DNA from: Bacteroidota bacterium
GTDB taxonomy: Bacteria; Bacteroidota; Bacteroidia; Bacteroidales; VadinHA17
Reading direction: 5' to 3'
NCBI GenBank assembly: GCA_029552825.1
Contig: JAKPDL010000002.1
Coordinates: 1-64,000, forward strand
Length of the DNA stretch: 64,000 bases
In this document: in pieces, positions 42,769-51,991 of the stretch
Position numbering within the stretch: position 1 is the stretch's first letter
How the letters are laid out: every line of letters starts with the position of its first letter
Position numbers and translations under genes: made by a program
Notes under the pieces: generated by a model
The model's database searches: none
The model's input: the letters and a program-made list of their open reading frames with translations, nothing else
What the model was told of the DNA's origin: nothing

Positions 42769-44115
42769 TTGAAGAAGATAAAATTTATAGATAACATTTC
42801 GGGGCTTCAGCTCTTTCAATTGCTGAGGTTTACGGTTTTTCTGATCATCAGCATAGTTTTCACCAAAAGCCATCTTACAAAAGCTGAGATTGGTGATTGG
42901 GAGATGTTTCTTTTCATAGCAAGCCTTGTCAGTTTCTTCTGGGTGACGGGAATAATCCAGTCGCTTCTTCCTATTTACCACCGTAACCGCACATATGGGA
43001 AAAGAGGGGAAAATATCGGTGAAAAATCACCTGAAATATTCAATGCATTTCTTCTGCTTACCTTTTTCAGCCTGCTTGTTTTTCTGCTAGGATTTTCAAT
43101 TAAAGGCTCTGTCTCTATTTTCGGTTTTTCGGGTAAAGATCCATTCATCAGGTTACTACTCTGGTACATACTTCTAAGCAATCCAGTATGCCTCATTGAA
43201 TATATCTATCTTCTCAAGAACAGAGCCCACCGTATAGTTCAGTATGGTGTTTATACCTTCGCAGCCCAGCTGTTAATGATAATAGGCCCAATCGTTGCAG
43301 GGAAGGACCTTTTCTGGGCATTTTACGGGCTGCTTGCCATAACGGCAATAAGATGGGTATGGCTGATAGTTCTTTTAAAAAGGTACTCGGAGATGAAGGT
43401 TTCATTTGAATTTATGAAGGAACACCTTTATCTCGGAGCACCTCTGATACTAACTTCGCTTATAAGTGGTTCGGCACAGTATATCGACGGAATAATCATC
43501 TCGGCGTATTATAAGAATCCGGAAATCTTTGCACACTTCCGATATGGTGCAAAAGAGTTTCCGCTTGTTCTGATGCTTGCAAACGGGTTGAGCAATGCAA
43601 TGCTGCTGGAGTTTTCAACCAGGTCGCGAATGAAAGAGGCACTTGGAAAAATTAAAACCAGGTCAAGAAAATTGATGCATTTTCTTTTCCCTTCAAGCAT
43701 GGTGGTGATGCTGTTCACCCGCTGGCTCTTCCCGCGAGTATTCACACCCGAATTCATAAGAAGTGCTGATATTTTCCTTATTTACCTGCTGCTTATAATA
43801 CCTCGCCTGGTATTCCCCCAGACAATCGTGATAGGCCGAAAAAAGACTCATATTACACTTATCGCTGCAGTAATAGAGCTGGCAATAAATATACCACTGA
43901 GCCTCCTGCTTATTGAGCCTTATGGAACAGTGGGAGTAGCACTGGCAACCTTTATAGTATACTGTATCGAAAAAATATTCCTTGTGTGGTATGTATGGAC
44001 AAAAATGAATATTAACCCATCAGAATACATACCTCTTAAGGAGTATGTGACATATTCCGTTCTGATTACAATCCTCTTTGTTCTGATTGACCACAGAATT
44101 ATAGATATTCAATAA
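42769..44115 (+). CDS. Oligosaccharide flippase / MATE-like membrane protein
   Basis: A 448-residue membrane protein with about 12-14 helices, of the MOP/polysaccharide-biosynthesis type. The N-terminal SGLQLFQLLRFTVFLIISIV and paired helices, the central YIDGIIISAYYKNPE (which places the conserved Asp of lipid-linked oligosaccharide flippases) and the C-terminal GTVGVALATFIVYCIEKIF fit Wzx-like exporters. The probable role is to flip a lipid-linked sugar across the inner membrane, but no glycosyltransferase cluster is next to it. The only usable start is TTG at 42769: no in-frame ATG lies between the upstream stop at 42706-42708 and the first helix. Confidence 0.72.
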   Translation: MKKIKFIDNISGLQLFQLLRFTVFLIISIVFTKSHLTKAEIGDWEMFLFIASLVSFFWVTGIIQSLLPIYHRNRTYGKRGENIGEKSPEIFNAFLLLTFFSLLVFLLGFSIKGSVSIFGFSGKDPFIRLLLWYILLSNPVCLIEYIYLLKNRAHRIVQYGVYTFAAQLLMIIGPIVAGKDLFWAFYGLLAITAIRWVWLIVLLKRYSEMKVSFEFMKEHLYLGAPLILTSLISGSAQYIDGIIISAYYKNPEIFAHFRYGAKEFPLVLMLANGLSNAMLLEFSTRSRMKEALGKIKTRSRKLMHFLFPSSMVVMLFTRWLFPRVFTPEFIRSADIFLIYLLLIIPRLVFPQTIVIGRKKTHITLIAAVIELAINIPLSLLLIEPYGTVGVALATFIVYCIEKIFLVWYVWTKMNINPSEYIPLKEYVTYSVLITILFVLIDHRIIDIQ

Positions 44116-44149
44116 TAAGCTAACTCGTAATATTTAACTTTTATTTGCA

Positions 44150-44157
44150 TATCTTTG
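44150..44157 (+). promoter_or_regulatory. -7 box of the GNAT-like gene (TATCTTTG)
   Basis: Exact TAnnTTTG match 62 bases before the start. No clear -33 box. Confidence 0.5.
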
Positions 44158-44219
44158 TGTCAGTCTTTACGGTAATTTCCGAACTGTGAAGTCAATATAA
44201 TTTTTGAACCACAGGTAAT

Positions 44220-45449
44220 ATGTCCTTCAGGGTTATAGAAGTCAAGACAAAAGCTGACAGGAAAGCTTTCCTGCGTTTTGCTAAAGAGCTATATAAAGGT
44301 GACCCCAACTGGGTTTGTCCTCTCGACGATGAATTAGAGGGAGTTTTTGATCCCGGAAGAAATCCCACCTTTCGTCATGGAGAAGCCACAAGGTGGATTC
44401 TTGTTGATGACAAAAATAAAGTTATCGGCAGGATTGCAGCTTTTATAGATTATATAAGATCTAAGGCAAACACGCAGCCGACAGGCGGAATAGGCTATTT
44501 TGAGGTGATTGACAACCGTGATGCCGCCTTCATGCTGTTCGACACCGCAAGAGAGTGGCTTGCACAGAGAGGTATGGAAGCAATGGATGGCCCCATTAAT
44601 TTTGGTGAAAATGAGAGTAACTGGGGTCTGCTCGTTGAGGGCTTCATGCAACAGGGCATCGGTATGCCTTATAATAAAGAATATTACAGGAAATTCTTTG
44701 AGGAGTACGGATTCCAGAAATATTTTGAGCAGTATTCATACCATTGTACCGTAAGAGGGCCGGACAATAAGATTGTGATGTTTCCGGAAAGAATGGTAAA
44801 AATAGCGGAGTGGATTTCAAAAAGGCCGGGATACTCCTTTCAACATGTGGAATTCAAAAACCTCGAAAAGTATATTAACGACCTTATAGAAGTATATAAT
44901 TCAACATGGTCCTCATTCAAGGAAGATTTTACACCTCTTGAGCCTCAGTTCCTGAAGGAAACATTCCGCAAGATCAGAGCATTTGTGGATGAAGAACTTA
45001 TATGGTTTGCCTATTACAAAGACAAACCTGTGGCATTCTTCATTCTCTATCCCGACCTCAACCAGATAATAAAACACTTCAACGGCAAACTTCACCTTTG
45101 GAATAAATTGCGCTTTCTGTGGTATAAAGCTACCCATAAAATGACACGCATGAGAGCTGTGGTAGGTGGTGTTAACCCGTCACACCAGAACAGCGGAATT
45201 GAATCGGCAATTTTCCTTCAGCTTTATAATGTGTTTAAAAGGAAAAAGTGGTACAAGGAACTTGAGCTCTCCTGGGTGGGTGATTTTAACCCGAAGATGA
45301 TTGCCATTCACGAGGCTCTCGGAGCAAAAAAGGCAAAGACACACTATACCTACCGGTATATGATAAATAAAAATATCCCTTTCGTCAGGTATAAAGAAGA
45401 AATTGCAATTAAACTGGACCGTAGAAAGGATGAGGGAGAAAAAGGGTGA
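44220..45449 (+). CDS. GNAT-like N-acetyltransferase family protein
   Basis: A 409-residue protein. The first half is GNAT-like, with IGRIAAFIDYIRSK followed by GGIGYFEVIDNRDAAFMLFDTA (about 76-110), matching the acetyl-CoA-binding strand and helix. The second half contains another GNAT-like fold (FAYYKDKPVAFFILYPDL; VNPSHQNSGIESAIFLQLYN; LSWVGDFNPKMIAIHEALGA near 355). Long proteins of this kind occur in many Bacteroidota and have no assigned substrate. It stands alone, with its own -7 box, between the flippase and rpmE2. There is no signal peptide. Confidence 0.65.
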   Translation: MSFRVIEVKTKADRKAFLRFAKELYKGDPNWVCPLDDELEGVFDPGRNPTFRHGEATRWILVDDKNKVIGRIAAFIDYIRSKANTQPTGGIGYFEVIDNRDAAFMLFDTAREWLAQRGMEAMDGPINFGENESNWGLLVEGFMQQGIGMPYNKEYYRKFFEEYGFQKYFEQYSYHCTVRGPDNKIVMFPERMVKIAEWISKRPGYSFQHVEFKNLEKYINDLIEVYNSTWSSFKEDFTPLEPQFLKETFRKIRAFVDEELIWFAYYKDKPVAFFILYPDLNQIIKHFNGKLHLWNKLRFLWYKATHKMTRMRAVVGGVNPSHQNSGIESAIFLQLYNVFKRKKWYKELELSWVGDFNPKMIAIHEALGAKKAKTHYTYRYMINKNIPFVRYKEEIAIKLDRRKDEGEKG

Positions 45450-45493
45450 TATAAATTATTTTCAATGATGTTTTTTATTTAAAAATAAATAAG

Positions 45494-45501
45494 TAAATTT
45501 G
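45494..45501 (+). promoter_or_regulatory. -7 box of rpmE2 (TAAATTTG)
   Basis: Exact TAnnTTTG match 32 bases before the start codon. The -33 region is a T-run. Confidence 0.6.
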
Positions 45502-45532
45502 CAACCCTGTTTTAATAATTAATATTTGAAAG

Positions 45533-45799
45533 ATGAAGAAAGGTATACATCCGGGTAATTACAGGCTTGTTGTGTTTCAGGACATGTCGAACGGCTATGC
45601 TTTTCTGGGTAAATCAACAGCCCCCTCGAAGGAAACCATTAAATGGGAAGACGGAAAGGAATACCCATTGATTAAACTTGAGATATCAAATACTTCCCAT
45701 CCGTTCTATACTGGTAAGATGAAACTTGTTGACTCTGCAGGTCGCGTCGACAGGTACATGAGCCGCTATAAAAGCCATCTTGAAAAGAAGAAACAATAA
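45533..45799 (+). CDS. rpmE2: 50S ribosomal protein L31 type B
   Basis: An 88-residue protein: [20 protein letters not shown] at the start, [20 protein letters not shown] in the middle and [10 protein letters not shown] near the end. It lacks the zinc-binding CxxC of type A L31, so it is the zinc-independent form. L31 sits at the bridge between the ribosomal subunits. The gene is monocistronic with a -7 box and a strong terminator. In many Bacteroidota type B is the only L31, so zinc control is not assumed. Confidence 0.96.
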   Translation: MKKGIHPGNYRLVVFQDMSNGYAFLGKSTAPSKETIKWEDGKEYPLIKLEISNTSHPFYTGKMKLVDSAGRVDRYMSRYKSHLEKKKQ

Positions 45800-45817
45800 T
45801 AGTTTTTACGATAAAAT

Positions 45818-45855
45818 AAAAAGGGGGCTGACATTACCTGTTAGCCCCTTTTTTA
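45818..45855 (+). terminator. Intrinsic terminator after rpmE2
   Basis: AAGGGGGCT at 45821-45829 pairs with AGCCCCTT at 45843-45850 with one extra G, around a 13-base loop, with A before and T after. No gene lies between here and lon at 45972. Confidence 0.85.
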
Positions 45856-45971
45856 CGTTTTTTACAACGGGAAAGTCTGGTATAAATTTTGAAGGTGTTG
45901 ATAACCTCGATTCTATAATGGTTAATTGCCAGAAAAATAATATGTAATTTTAAACGTACTTTTAAAACTAT

Positions 45972-48437
45972 ATGGACGAAAAGCAAAAAAAGTCGCTGAT
46001 ACAGGGTTTTTTCTTTCAGGAGATGATTAATGGGGAAGGAGAGATAATTCCTATTATTGCCGACGGAGACGACAGGGATCTTGAAGATATAGAGGTGCCC
46101 GAGGTGGTGCCTGTACTTTCATTACGTAATACAGTTCTTTTTCCAGGCGTTGTTCTGCCTATTTCCATAGCGCGTCCGCGTTCCATCCAGCTTATAAGGG
46201 ATGCATACCGCACCGATAAGATTGTTGCAACTGTGGCACAGAAAGATCCCGATATCGAAAATCCTGCCTATGAAGACCTTCATACCGTTGGTACGCTCGG
46301 CCAGATAATCAAACTACTCGAGATGCCCGACGGTTCAACCACAGCAATAATACAGGGCAGAAAAAGAATAAAGCTTGAGACGCTTGTCTCATCCGAACCT
46401 TATTTTATGGCAAGGGTTAAAGCTGCTCCTGAAATTAAACCGGAACCTGATAACAGGGAATTCGAAACCATAGTCGGTTCCCTTCGTGACATGTCGCTTA
46501 AAATTATCAAGCTTAATCCCAATATTTCACCCGAGGCAACATTCGCTATAAAAAATATAGAGAACAGTTTCTACCTGATTAATTTCATCTGCTCCAATAC
46601 CGATATAAAGATGCAGGATAAGCAGAAACTCCTTGAAGCTGATAGTATGCGCGACAGGGGTTATATGCTGCTTCAATATCTTGTGGAGGAGATCCAGATG
46701 CTGGAGCTCAAAACAGAGCTTCAGATGAAGGTTAAAAGCGATCTCGAACAGCAACAGAGGGAATATCTGCTTCATCAGCAGATGAAGAAAATACAGGATG
46801 AACTGGGAGTAAACCCGCTTGAGAAGGAGATAGAAGAGTTTAAAAAGAAGGCAGATCAGAAAAAATGGTCACAGGATGTACGGAAAATATTCGACAGGGA
46901 ACTTGATAAACTCTACCGCCTCAACCCTGCTGCCGCTGAGTATTCTGTACAGGTGAACTATATCCAGACACTCCTTGACCTTCCATGGGGTGAATATACC
47001 GAAGATAACCTTGATCTTGCCAATGCCCGCAAGGTTCTTGACGACGACCATTACGGGCTTGAGGAAGTAAAGGAAAGAATTCTCGAACATCTGGCAGTGC
47101 TTAAACTTAAAGGTGACATGAAGTCGCCTATACTGTGTCTTTATGGCCCTCCGGGTGTAGGAAAGACCTCACTTGGCAAATCAATAGCAAGGGCACTGGG
47201 CCGCAAATATGTCAGAATGTCACTTGGCGGGTTGCACGATGAAGCAGAGATAAGAGGGCATCGCAAGACATACATAGGAGCAATGCCCGGCCGTATAATA
47301 CAGAACATAAAACGTGCAGGCTCCTCAAACCCGGTTTTCATCCTCGATGAGGTCGATAAAGTTGGTCAGGATTTCAGAGGCGACCCTTCATCTGCCCTAC
47401 TGGAAGTCCTTGACCCTGAGCAGAATAACACTTTCTACGACAACTTCCTCGAAATGGAATATGACCTTTCGAGAGTCATGTTCATCGCTACAGCCAATAC
47501 TGTAGCTACTATAAGCCCTGCCCTGCGCGACAGGATGGAACTTATTGAAATAACCGGATACCTGCCTGAAGAGAAAGTTGAAATTGCCCTGCGACATCTT
47601 CTGCCAAAACAGCTCGAAAATCACGGTGTTAAACCCGATGAACTGAAAATAAGCAGGAAACTGATGGAGATTATTATTGATAAGTATACCAGGGAATCGG
47701 GCGTAAGGGAACTTGATAAACGTCTGGCCAAGATTGTGAGAATCAGGGCAAAAGATATTGCTTCTGGTACAAAATTCAATCCGGAGCTGACCGCAGAAGA
47801 GCTGACTGAAATACTTGGTCCGCCCAAATATACCCGGGATCTCTATACAGGCAATGAACAGGCAGGTGTTGTCACTGGCCTTGCATGGACCGCTACCGGC
47901 GGGGAGATATTATTTGTTGAAACAAGCCTCAGCAGGGGTAACGGTAAACTTACTCTTACAGGAAACCTTGGCGAGGTAATGAAAGAATCAGCAGTGCTTG
48001 CACTTGAATACCTTAAATCGAATGCTGATTTGCTGGGTCTGCCCGATAACTTCGCTGAAAAGTGGAACATCCATATTCATGTGCCTGAGGGAGCAATACC
48101 TAAAGACGGCCCTTCAGCAGGTATTACCATGGCTGTTTCAATAGCTTCAGCATTCACCCAGAGGAAGGTAAAGAAATACCTTGCCATGACCGGTGAGATA
48201 ACCCTGCGCGGAAAAGTACTTCCGGTGGGCGGCATCAAGGAAAAAATTCTCGCAGCAAAAAGAGCAAGCATAAGAGAAATAGTTCTTTCATCAGATAACA
48301 GAAAAGATGTGGAAGCTATCGATAAAATCTACCTGAAAGGACTTAAATTGCATTATGTCGACACCATAATGGAAGCCCTCGAAATATCGCTTCTTAAACA
48401 AAAGGTGAAAAATCCGAAAAAAATAACCTTTGACTGA
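45972..48437 (+). CDS. lon: ATP-dependent protease Lon
   Basis: The 821-residue protein has the LonA layout: an N-terminal substrate-binding domain ([20 protein letters not shown] near 36), a coiled-coil linker, the AAA module with GPPGVGKTS (about 391-399) and [11 protein letters not shown] (near 456), and the C-terminal protease with [11 protein letters not shown] (catalytic Ser near 716) and [13 protein letters not shown] (catalytic Lys near 757). It degrades damaged and regulatory proteins in the cytoplasm. coaD begins 3 bases after its stop, so the two are probably cotranscribed. Confidence 0.97.
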   Translation: MDEKQKKSLIQGFFFQEMINGEGEIIPIIADGDDRDLEDIEVPEVVPVLSLRNTVLFPGVVLPISIARPRSIQLIRDAYRTDKIVATVAQKDPDIENPAYEDLHTVGTLGQIIKLLEMPDGSTTAIIQGRKRIKLETLVSSEPYFMARVKAAPEIKPEPDNREFETIVGSLRDMSLKIIKLNPNISPEATFAIKNIENSFYLINFICSNTDIKMQDKQKLLEADSMRDRGYMLLQYLVEEIQMLELKTELQMKVKSDLEQQQREYLLHQQMKKIQDELGVNPLEKEIEEFKKKADQKKWSQDVRKIFDRELDKLYRLNPAAAEYSVQVNYIQTLLDLPWGEYTEDNLDLANARKVLDDDHYGLEEVKERILEHLAVLKLKGDMKSPILCLYGPPGVGKTSLGKSIARALGRKYVRMSLGGLHDEAEIRGHRKTYIGAMPGRIIQNIKRAGSSNPVFILDEVDKVGQDFRGDPSSALLEVLDPEQNNTFYDNFLEMEYDLSRVMFIATANTVATISPALRDRMELIEITGYLPEEKVEIALRHLLPKQLENHGVKPDELKISRKLMEIIIDKYTRESGVRELDKRLAKIVRIRAKDIASGTKFNPELTAEELTEILGPPKYTRDLYTGNEQAGVVTGLAWTATGGEILFVETSLSRGNGKLTLTGNLGEVMKESAVLALEYLKSNADLLGLPDNFAEKWNIHIHVPEGAIPKDGPSAGITMAVSIASAFTQRKVKKYLAMTGEITLRGKVLPVGGIKEKILAAKRASIREIVLSSDNRKDVEAIDKIYLKGLKLHYVDTIMEALEISLLKQKVKNPKKITFD

Positions 48438-48439
48438 AT

Positions 48440-48925
48440 ATGAAAAAAATTGCTGTTTTCCCCGGAACTTTTGACCCCTTTACAGTTGGACACGAAGGTG
48501 TTGTAAAACGTGGACTCGAAATCTTCGATGAAATAATCATAGCAGTTGGTGCCAACCCGCTGAAGAAATGCCTCTATTCGGTTGAAACAAGGAAAAAAAT
48601 GATATCTGAAGTCTTCCGGAATGAGCCAAGGATAAAGGTAGACCATTACGAGGGACTAACAGTGGATTACTGCAGGAAACACAATGCAAAATTTATTCTG
48701 AGAGGTTTGCGAACAGCGGCCGATTTTGAATTCGAACGTGCTATAGCCCAGATGAACCGTATAATGGCACCTGATATCGAATCGGTATTCATACTTACCA
48801 TTCCCGAACATGCACCTGTAAATTCAACAATAATCAGGGATATCATAAAAAGTGGCGGAGATGCTTCGATGTTTGTGCCTTCGGCCATAAAACTGTCAGA
48901 TTATAAATTTGATGAGGAGTCTTAA
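48440..48925 (+). CDS. coaD: Phosphopantetheine adenylyltransferase
   Basis: The 161-residue protein catalyses the fourth step of coenzyme A synthesis (phosphopantetheine plus ATP to dephospho-CoA). The nucleotidyltransferase motif FPGTFDPFTVGHEGVV (about 7-22) with its TFDPxTxGH core is complete, and NSTIIRDIIKSGGD near 132 is the second ATP site (S/T-x-x-x-R). The length is standard. The end overlaps the start of the following gene by 14 bases. Confidence 0.96.
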   Translation: MKKIAVFPGTFDPFTVGHEGVVKRGLEIFDEIIIAVGANPLKKCLYSVETRKKMISEVFRNEPRIKVDHYEGLTVDYCRKHNAKFILRGLRTAADFEFERAIAQMNRIMAPDIESVFILTIPEHAPVNSTIIRDIIKSGGDASMFVPSAIKLSDYKFDEES

Positions 48926-50330
48926 AATTATTTTCAGTTTATTTCTGCTTTTTCCTCTTATAAGTAGCCTTGCCCAGCCTGTAATCATTAAAGGCAATGG
49001 TGAAGGTTATGCAGGTGCAAAGCTTGCATTTTACCGGCAGTCCGATCCTGTCTCACGTAAACTCATTCCGCTTTTTATTACTGAATGCAACGAAAAAGGG
49101 GAATTTCAGACCGAAATTCCAGTTAAATCCATTGAGTTGGTTTATATTAAATCAGGCATTTACCGTTTTTTGCTTCTTGTCCGTGAAGGGCATACTTATG
49201 AACTGAAACTGCCGGCTTACAATCCAATGCCTCCGGAAGAAGAAAACAACCCGTTTTTTGCAGGAATAACCGTAATTCCTGAGGTTGTGAATAATCCCGG
49301 TGATATCAATAACCTTATAAGGACATTTGATGCGGAGTATAATACTGTATTCAACAGAGTCTCGGAAAGAGTTGATAAAGATGTGAGGAAAGATGAAATT
49401 CCGGGTTTGATTGAAAGCCTGAATAAATTGACGGGTTATTCGGATGATCCCTTTTTCAGGGACTTTGTAAAATACAGAACCATTATGCTTAATCTGGTAG
49501 CATGGGGTGAATATCCGGGTCGCCGTGAAGACTCGGTACTTATCAACCAGAAATTTGTGCCTGAAAACCCAGCTTACACCGATCTTCTTGAACAGTTGTA
49601 TGAGAACTCGTTTAAGTTACTTTCTGCCGGACCGTTGAAAAAAGAGTTTGCGGGAGCTGTAAACAATTCATCGCCCTCAGAAATTATGAAAATATTGACC
49701 CGAGAGGGGAAAGTTGTAAACCCCCTTCTGCAGCAGTATGTTATTCTTATGAATACATATTACGGTTATTTCAGCGGTTTATTAAAAGAAGAAAATGCCC
49801 TTGCAATTTTTGACTCACTTCATACGGGTGGTAAAAACGAGTATATATGTAACCTGGCTCTTATTCTGAAGCAAAATGCAACAGCACTTGCTCCTGGCAC
49901 CTTTCCGCCACCTTTTTACTTGCCCGATAGTTCAGGCAGGATGGTAACTGCCGGGGATTTTCAGGGAAAGTTTTTACTGCTTGTCTTTATCAAAGAGACC
50001 GACTATGCTTCACTGAGTGAACTTGCCCTGTTAAAGTCGTGGATCAGTAATTTTAAGGACAATGTTATCCTTGCTGCTGTCATTACGGGTAAAAATTACA
50101 GAGACATGTTATCATACTTCAGAAAAAGGGGTTATGACTGGCTCTTTCTGGATGGAACCGTTAATCCGTTTCTGGCCGATTTATACGATCTGAGAATTTA
50201 TCCGTCCTTTATGCTTCTCGACAGAGAAGGCAGGATTGCAGTAAGATATTGCCCTTCACCTTCAGAGAATCTGGAAGGATTTTTGAAAAGTATTCTTGAA
50301 AAGGAGAGCCGGAAAATAATTAGTCGGTAA
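48912..50330 (+). CDS. Exported protein with C-terminal thioredoxin/TlpA-like domain lacking CxxC
   Basis: A 472-residue protein with a signal peptide (about 1-19, ending SSLAQ). About 300 residues of helical and beta structure follow, then a TlpA/AhpC-like thioredoxin fold (about 327-465): FPPPFYLPDSSGRMVTAGDF, GKFLLLVFIKETDYASLSEL and LADLYDLRIYPSFMLLDREG, with the usual cis-Pro in YPSF. Where the WCxxC redox site is expected it has KETDYAS, so it has no disulfide activity of that type. The DUF4369-like N-terminal part fits related Bacteroidota proteins. I use ATG 48912; the extra M in the longer frame is a TTG. It overlaps coaD by 14 bases and the convergent Nudix gene by 11. Confidence 0.65.
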   Translation: MRSLKIIFSLFLLFPLISSLAQPVIIKGNGEGYAGAKLAFYRQSDPVSRKLIPLFITECNEKGEFQTEIPVKSIELVYIKSGIYRFLLLVREGHTYELKLPAYNPMPPEEENNPFFAGITVIPEVVNNPGDINNLIRTFDAEYNTVFNRVSERVDKDVRKDEIPGLIESLNKLTGYSDDPFFRDFVKYRTIMLNLVAWGEYPGRREDSVLINQKFVPENPAYTDLLEQLYENSFKLLSAGPLKKEFAGAVNNSSPSEIMKILTREGKVVNPLLQQYVILMNTYYGYFSGLLKEENALAIFDSLHTGGKNEYICNLALILKQNATALAPGTFPPPFYLPDSSGRMVTAGDFQGKFLLLVFIKETDYASLSELALLKSWISNFKDNVILAAVITGKNYRDMLSYFRKRGYDWLFLDGTVNPFLADLYDLRIYPSFMLLDREGRIAVRYCPSPSENLEGFLKSILEKESRKIISR

Positions 50331-50937
50331 GTACGTGTTTGTAAATCAGGTCTGTAAGTGAGAGCCAGAGATCTTTTTTTATATCCGGAATCTCTTCAGG
50401 CAATAGCCAGGCAACCTCTGTGATATGTTCTCTTTCTTCCGGTTTCTTTATCATCTCCCCGCTGTAATCCATTAAAAACCAGCTCGTTTTTTTCAGGTAA
50501 GAAATACCTTCAATGGTATAGGTGTGATAACTTGGCTCGAGCGGCTTTATGATGGTACATCCTGTAATACCGCATTCCTCTTGCACTTCACGCAGTGCAC
50601 ACTCTTCGGGGGTTTCGTTTTTATCTACATGTCCTTTGGGTAAATCCCATTTACCTCGCTTTCTGATGAATAGGTATCTTCCAGAAGTATGCTTAACAAG
50701 TCCTCCTGCAGCTTGCACTTCAGAAAAATAAATCCGGAAAAGTTTCCAGATATGGGTTATGTCGGGTCCGTAAATATTTACTGAGTGGATGCTCTTGTCT
50801 TCCTGAAATGTGGCTATGAGCTTATAAAGTTCCGAAGTTGTGCTGTATTTATGGAATAAGCTGTACTTTTGTAACCGGTCGGGTTCCCGGCTCAGTAAAA
50901 TGTACCTGTTTTCAAAATGAACCTTATAAGTCGTCAT
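50320..50937 (-). CDS. Nudix hydrolase
   Basis: A 205-residue protein with the complete Nudix box GHVDKNETPEECALREVQEE followed by CGI (about 121-143): G-x5-E-x7-REUXEEXGU. An N-terminal domain of about 100 residues precedes it. These enzymes split a nucleoside diphosphate linked to another group; the substrate here is unknown. Its ATG (complement of 50935-50937) abuts the pyrE ATG at 50938-50940 in the palindrome CATATG, so the two genes diverge without any spacer. It overlaps the gene at 48912 by 11 bases at the 3' end. Confidence 0.9.
   Translation of the reverse strand: MTTYKVHFENRYILLSREPDRLQKYSLFHKYSTTSELYKLIATFQEDKSIHSVNIYGPDITHIWKLFRIYFSEVQAAGGLVKHTSGRYLFIRKRGKWDLPKGHVDKNETPEECALREVQEECGITGCTIIKPLEPSYHTYTIEGISYLKKTSWFLMDYSGEMIKKPEEREHITEVAWLLPEEIPDIKKDLWLSLTDLIYKHVLTD
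50864..50871 (+). promoter_or_regulatory. -7 box of pyrE (TACTTTTG), inside the Nudix gene
   Basis: Exact TAnnTTTG match 67 bases before the pyrE start, with TTG at 50838-50840, 23 bases upstream. Because pyrE and the Nudix gene have no spacer, the pyrE promoter must lie in the Nudix reading frame. Confidence 0.55.
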
Positions 50938-51570
50938 ATGGAAAACGTTTCAAAAAAAATCGCGGAATATTTATTGCAAATTAAAGCAATAAAATTACAA
51001 CCATCAAATCCTTTTACATGGGCTTCGGGGTGGAAATCACCTATATATTGCGATAACAGGAAAACCCTGTCGTTTCCCGAGGTCCGAACCTTCATTTGTG
51101 ACTCGTTTATTCAGGCAGTTAAAAGCTATTATCCTGATGTTGAGGTTATTGCAGGAGTAGCCACAGGGGCAATTGCCCATGGGGCGCTTGTTGCTCAGAA
51201 GATGGGGCTTCCTTTTATTTATGTGAGGTCTGAAGCCAAAAGCCATGGGCTGGGCAATCAGATAGAGGGTTATTTTGAAAAGGGTCAGAAAGTGGTTGTA
51301 ATAGAAGATCTGGTGTCCACCGGCGGGACAAGCCTCGGAGCTGTCCGTGCGCTGAGGGAAGCAGGATGTGAGGTGCTTGGTATGATAGCAATATTTACTT
51401 ACGGATTTCAGAAAGCTGCGGAGGGGTTTCTTTCGGAGAATTGTGAACTTCATACCTTAAGCGATTATAATACACTTATCGACTGTGCCCTCGAAACGGG
51501 ATATATCGGACAGGCTGATGTGGAAACCCTCAGGGAGTGGAGAAAAGATCCATCAAAATGGGGCGTGTAA
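50938..51570 (+). CDS. pyrE: Orotate phosphoribosyltransferase
   Basis: The 210-residue enzyme makes orotidine 5'-phosphate from orotate and PRPP. WASGWKSPIYCDNRKTLSFP (about 28-47) is the orotate-binding start and VVVIEDLVSTGGTSLGAVRA (about 120-139) is the PRPP motif. I start at ATG 50938 (MENVSKKIAEYLL); the upstream extension comes from the overlapping Nudix region. The SRPBCC gene starts 4 bases after its stop. pyrE-SRPBCC-birA is a recurring order in Bacteroidales. Confidence 0.96.
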   Translation: MENVSKKIAEYLLQIKAIKLQPSNPFTWASGWKSPIYCDNRKTLSFPEVRTFICDSFIQAVKSYYPDVEVIAGVATGAIAHGALVAQKMGLPFIYVRSEAKSHGLGNQIEGYFEKGQKVVVIEDLVSTGGTSLGAVRALREAGCEVLGMIAIFTYGFQKAAEGFLSENCELHTLSDYNTLIDCALETGYIGQADVETLREWRKDPSKWGV

Positions 51571-51574
51571 GGCA

Positions 51575-51991
51575 ATGATATATTCAAACGAAAGAACAGT
51601 AAAAGTATCTTGTGGGAAACAGGACTTTTACAACTTCGTGACCGATATAAGAAATTTTGGCAGGTTTATTCCGGAGTCTCTCCGGCAGGGATGGAATGCT
51701 TCGGAAGAAAAATGCTCATTTTCTCTTTCAGGCATGGGTGAAATGAAAATCGGTATCAGTGAAAAAATTCCTGAGGAGAAGGTTGTTTTCAGTGGTACGG
51801 CTCTTTCGAAGATAAGCTTCATTATCGAAACCATAATAACCGGTGGTGCAGAAGTAAATTCCTGTGATGTGCAGGTTACGTTAAGAGCAGAAATGGATAG
51901 GCTTACAGGCATTATTGCGAAGCCACAGCTCGATGCTGTATTCGGTGCGATAGTAAATGAGATGGAAAATTTTTCGGGATGGAATGATTAA
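51575..51991 (+). CDS. SRPBCC superfamily (START-like) protein
   Basis: A 138-residue protein with the alpha/beta helix-grip pattern: KVSCGKQDFYNFVTDIRNFG (about 9-28), a series of strands and a long C-terminal helix (KPQLDAVFGAIVNEMENFSG near 117-136). The fold usually binds a hydrophobic ligand; no ligand is known for this one. The start is ATG 51575, 4 bases after pyrE, so the two are coupled. It converges on birA with a 4-base overlap. Confidence 0.78.
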   Translation: MIYSNERTVKVSCGKQDFYNFVTDIRNFGRFIPESLRQGWNASEEKCSFSLSGMGEMKIGISEKIPEEKVVFSGTALSKISFIIETIITGGAEVNSCDVQVTLRAEMDRLTGIIAKPQLDAVFGAIVNEMENFSGWND

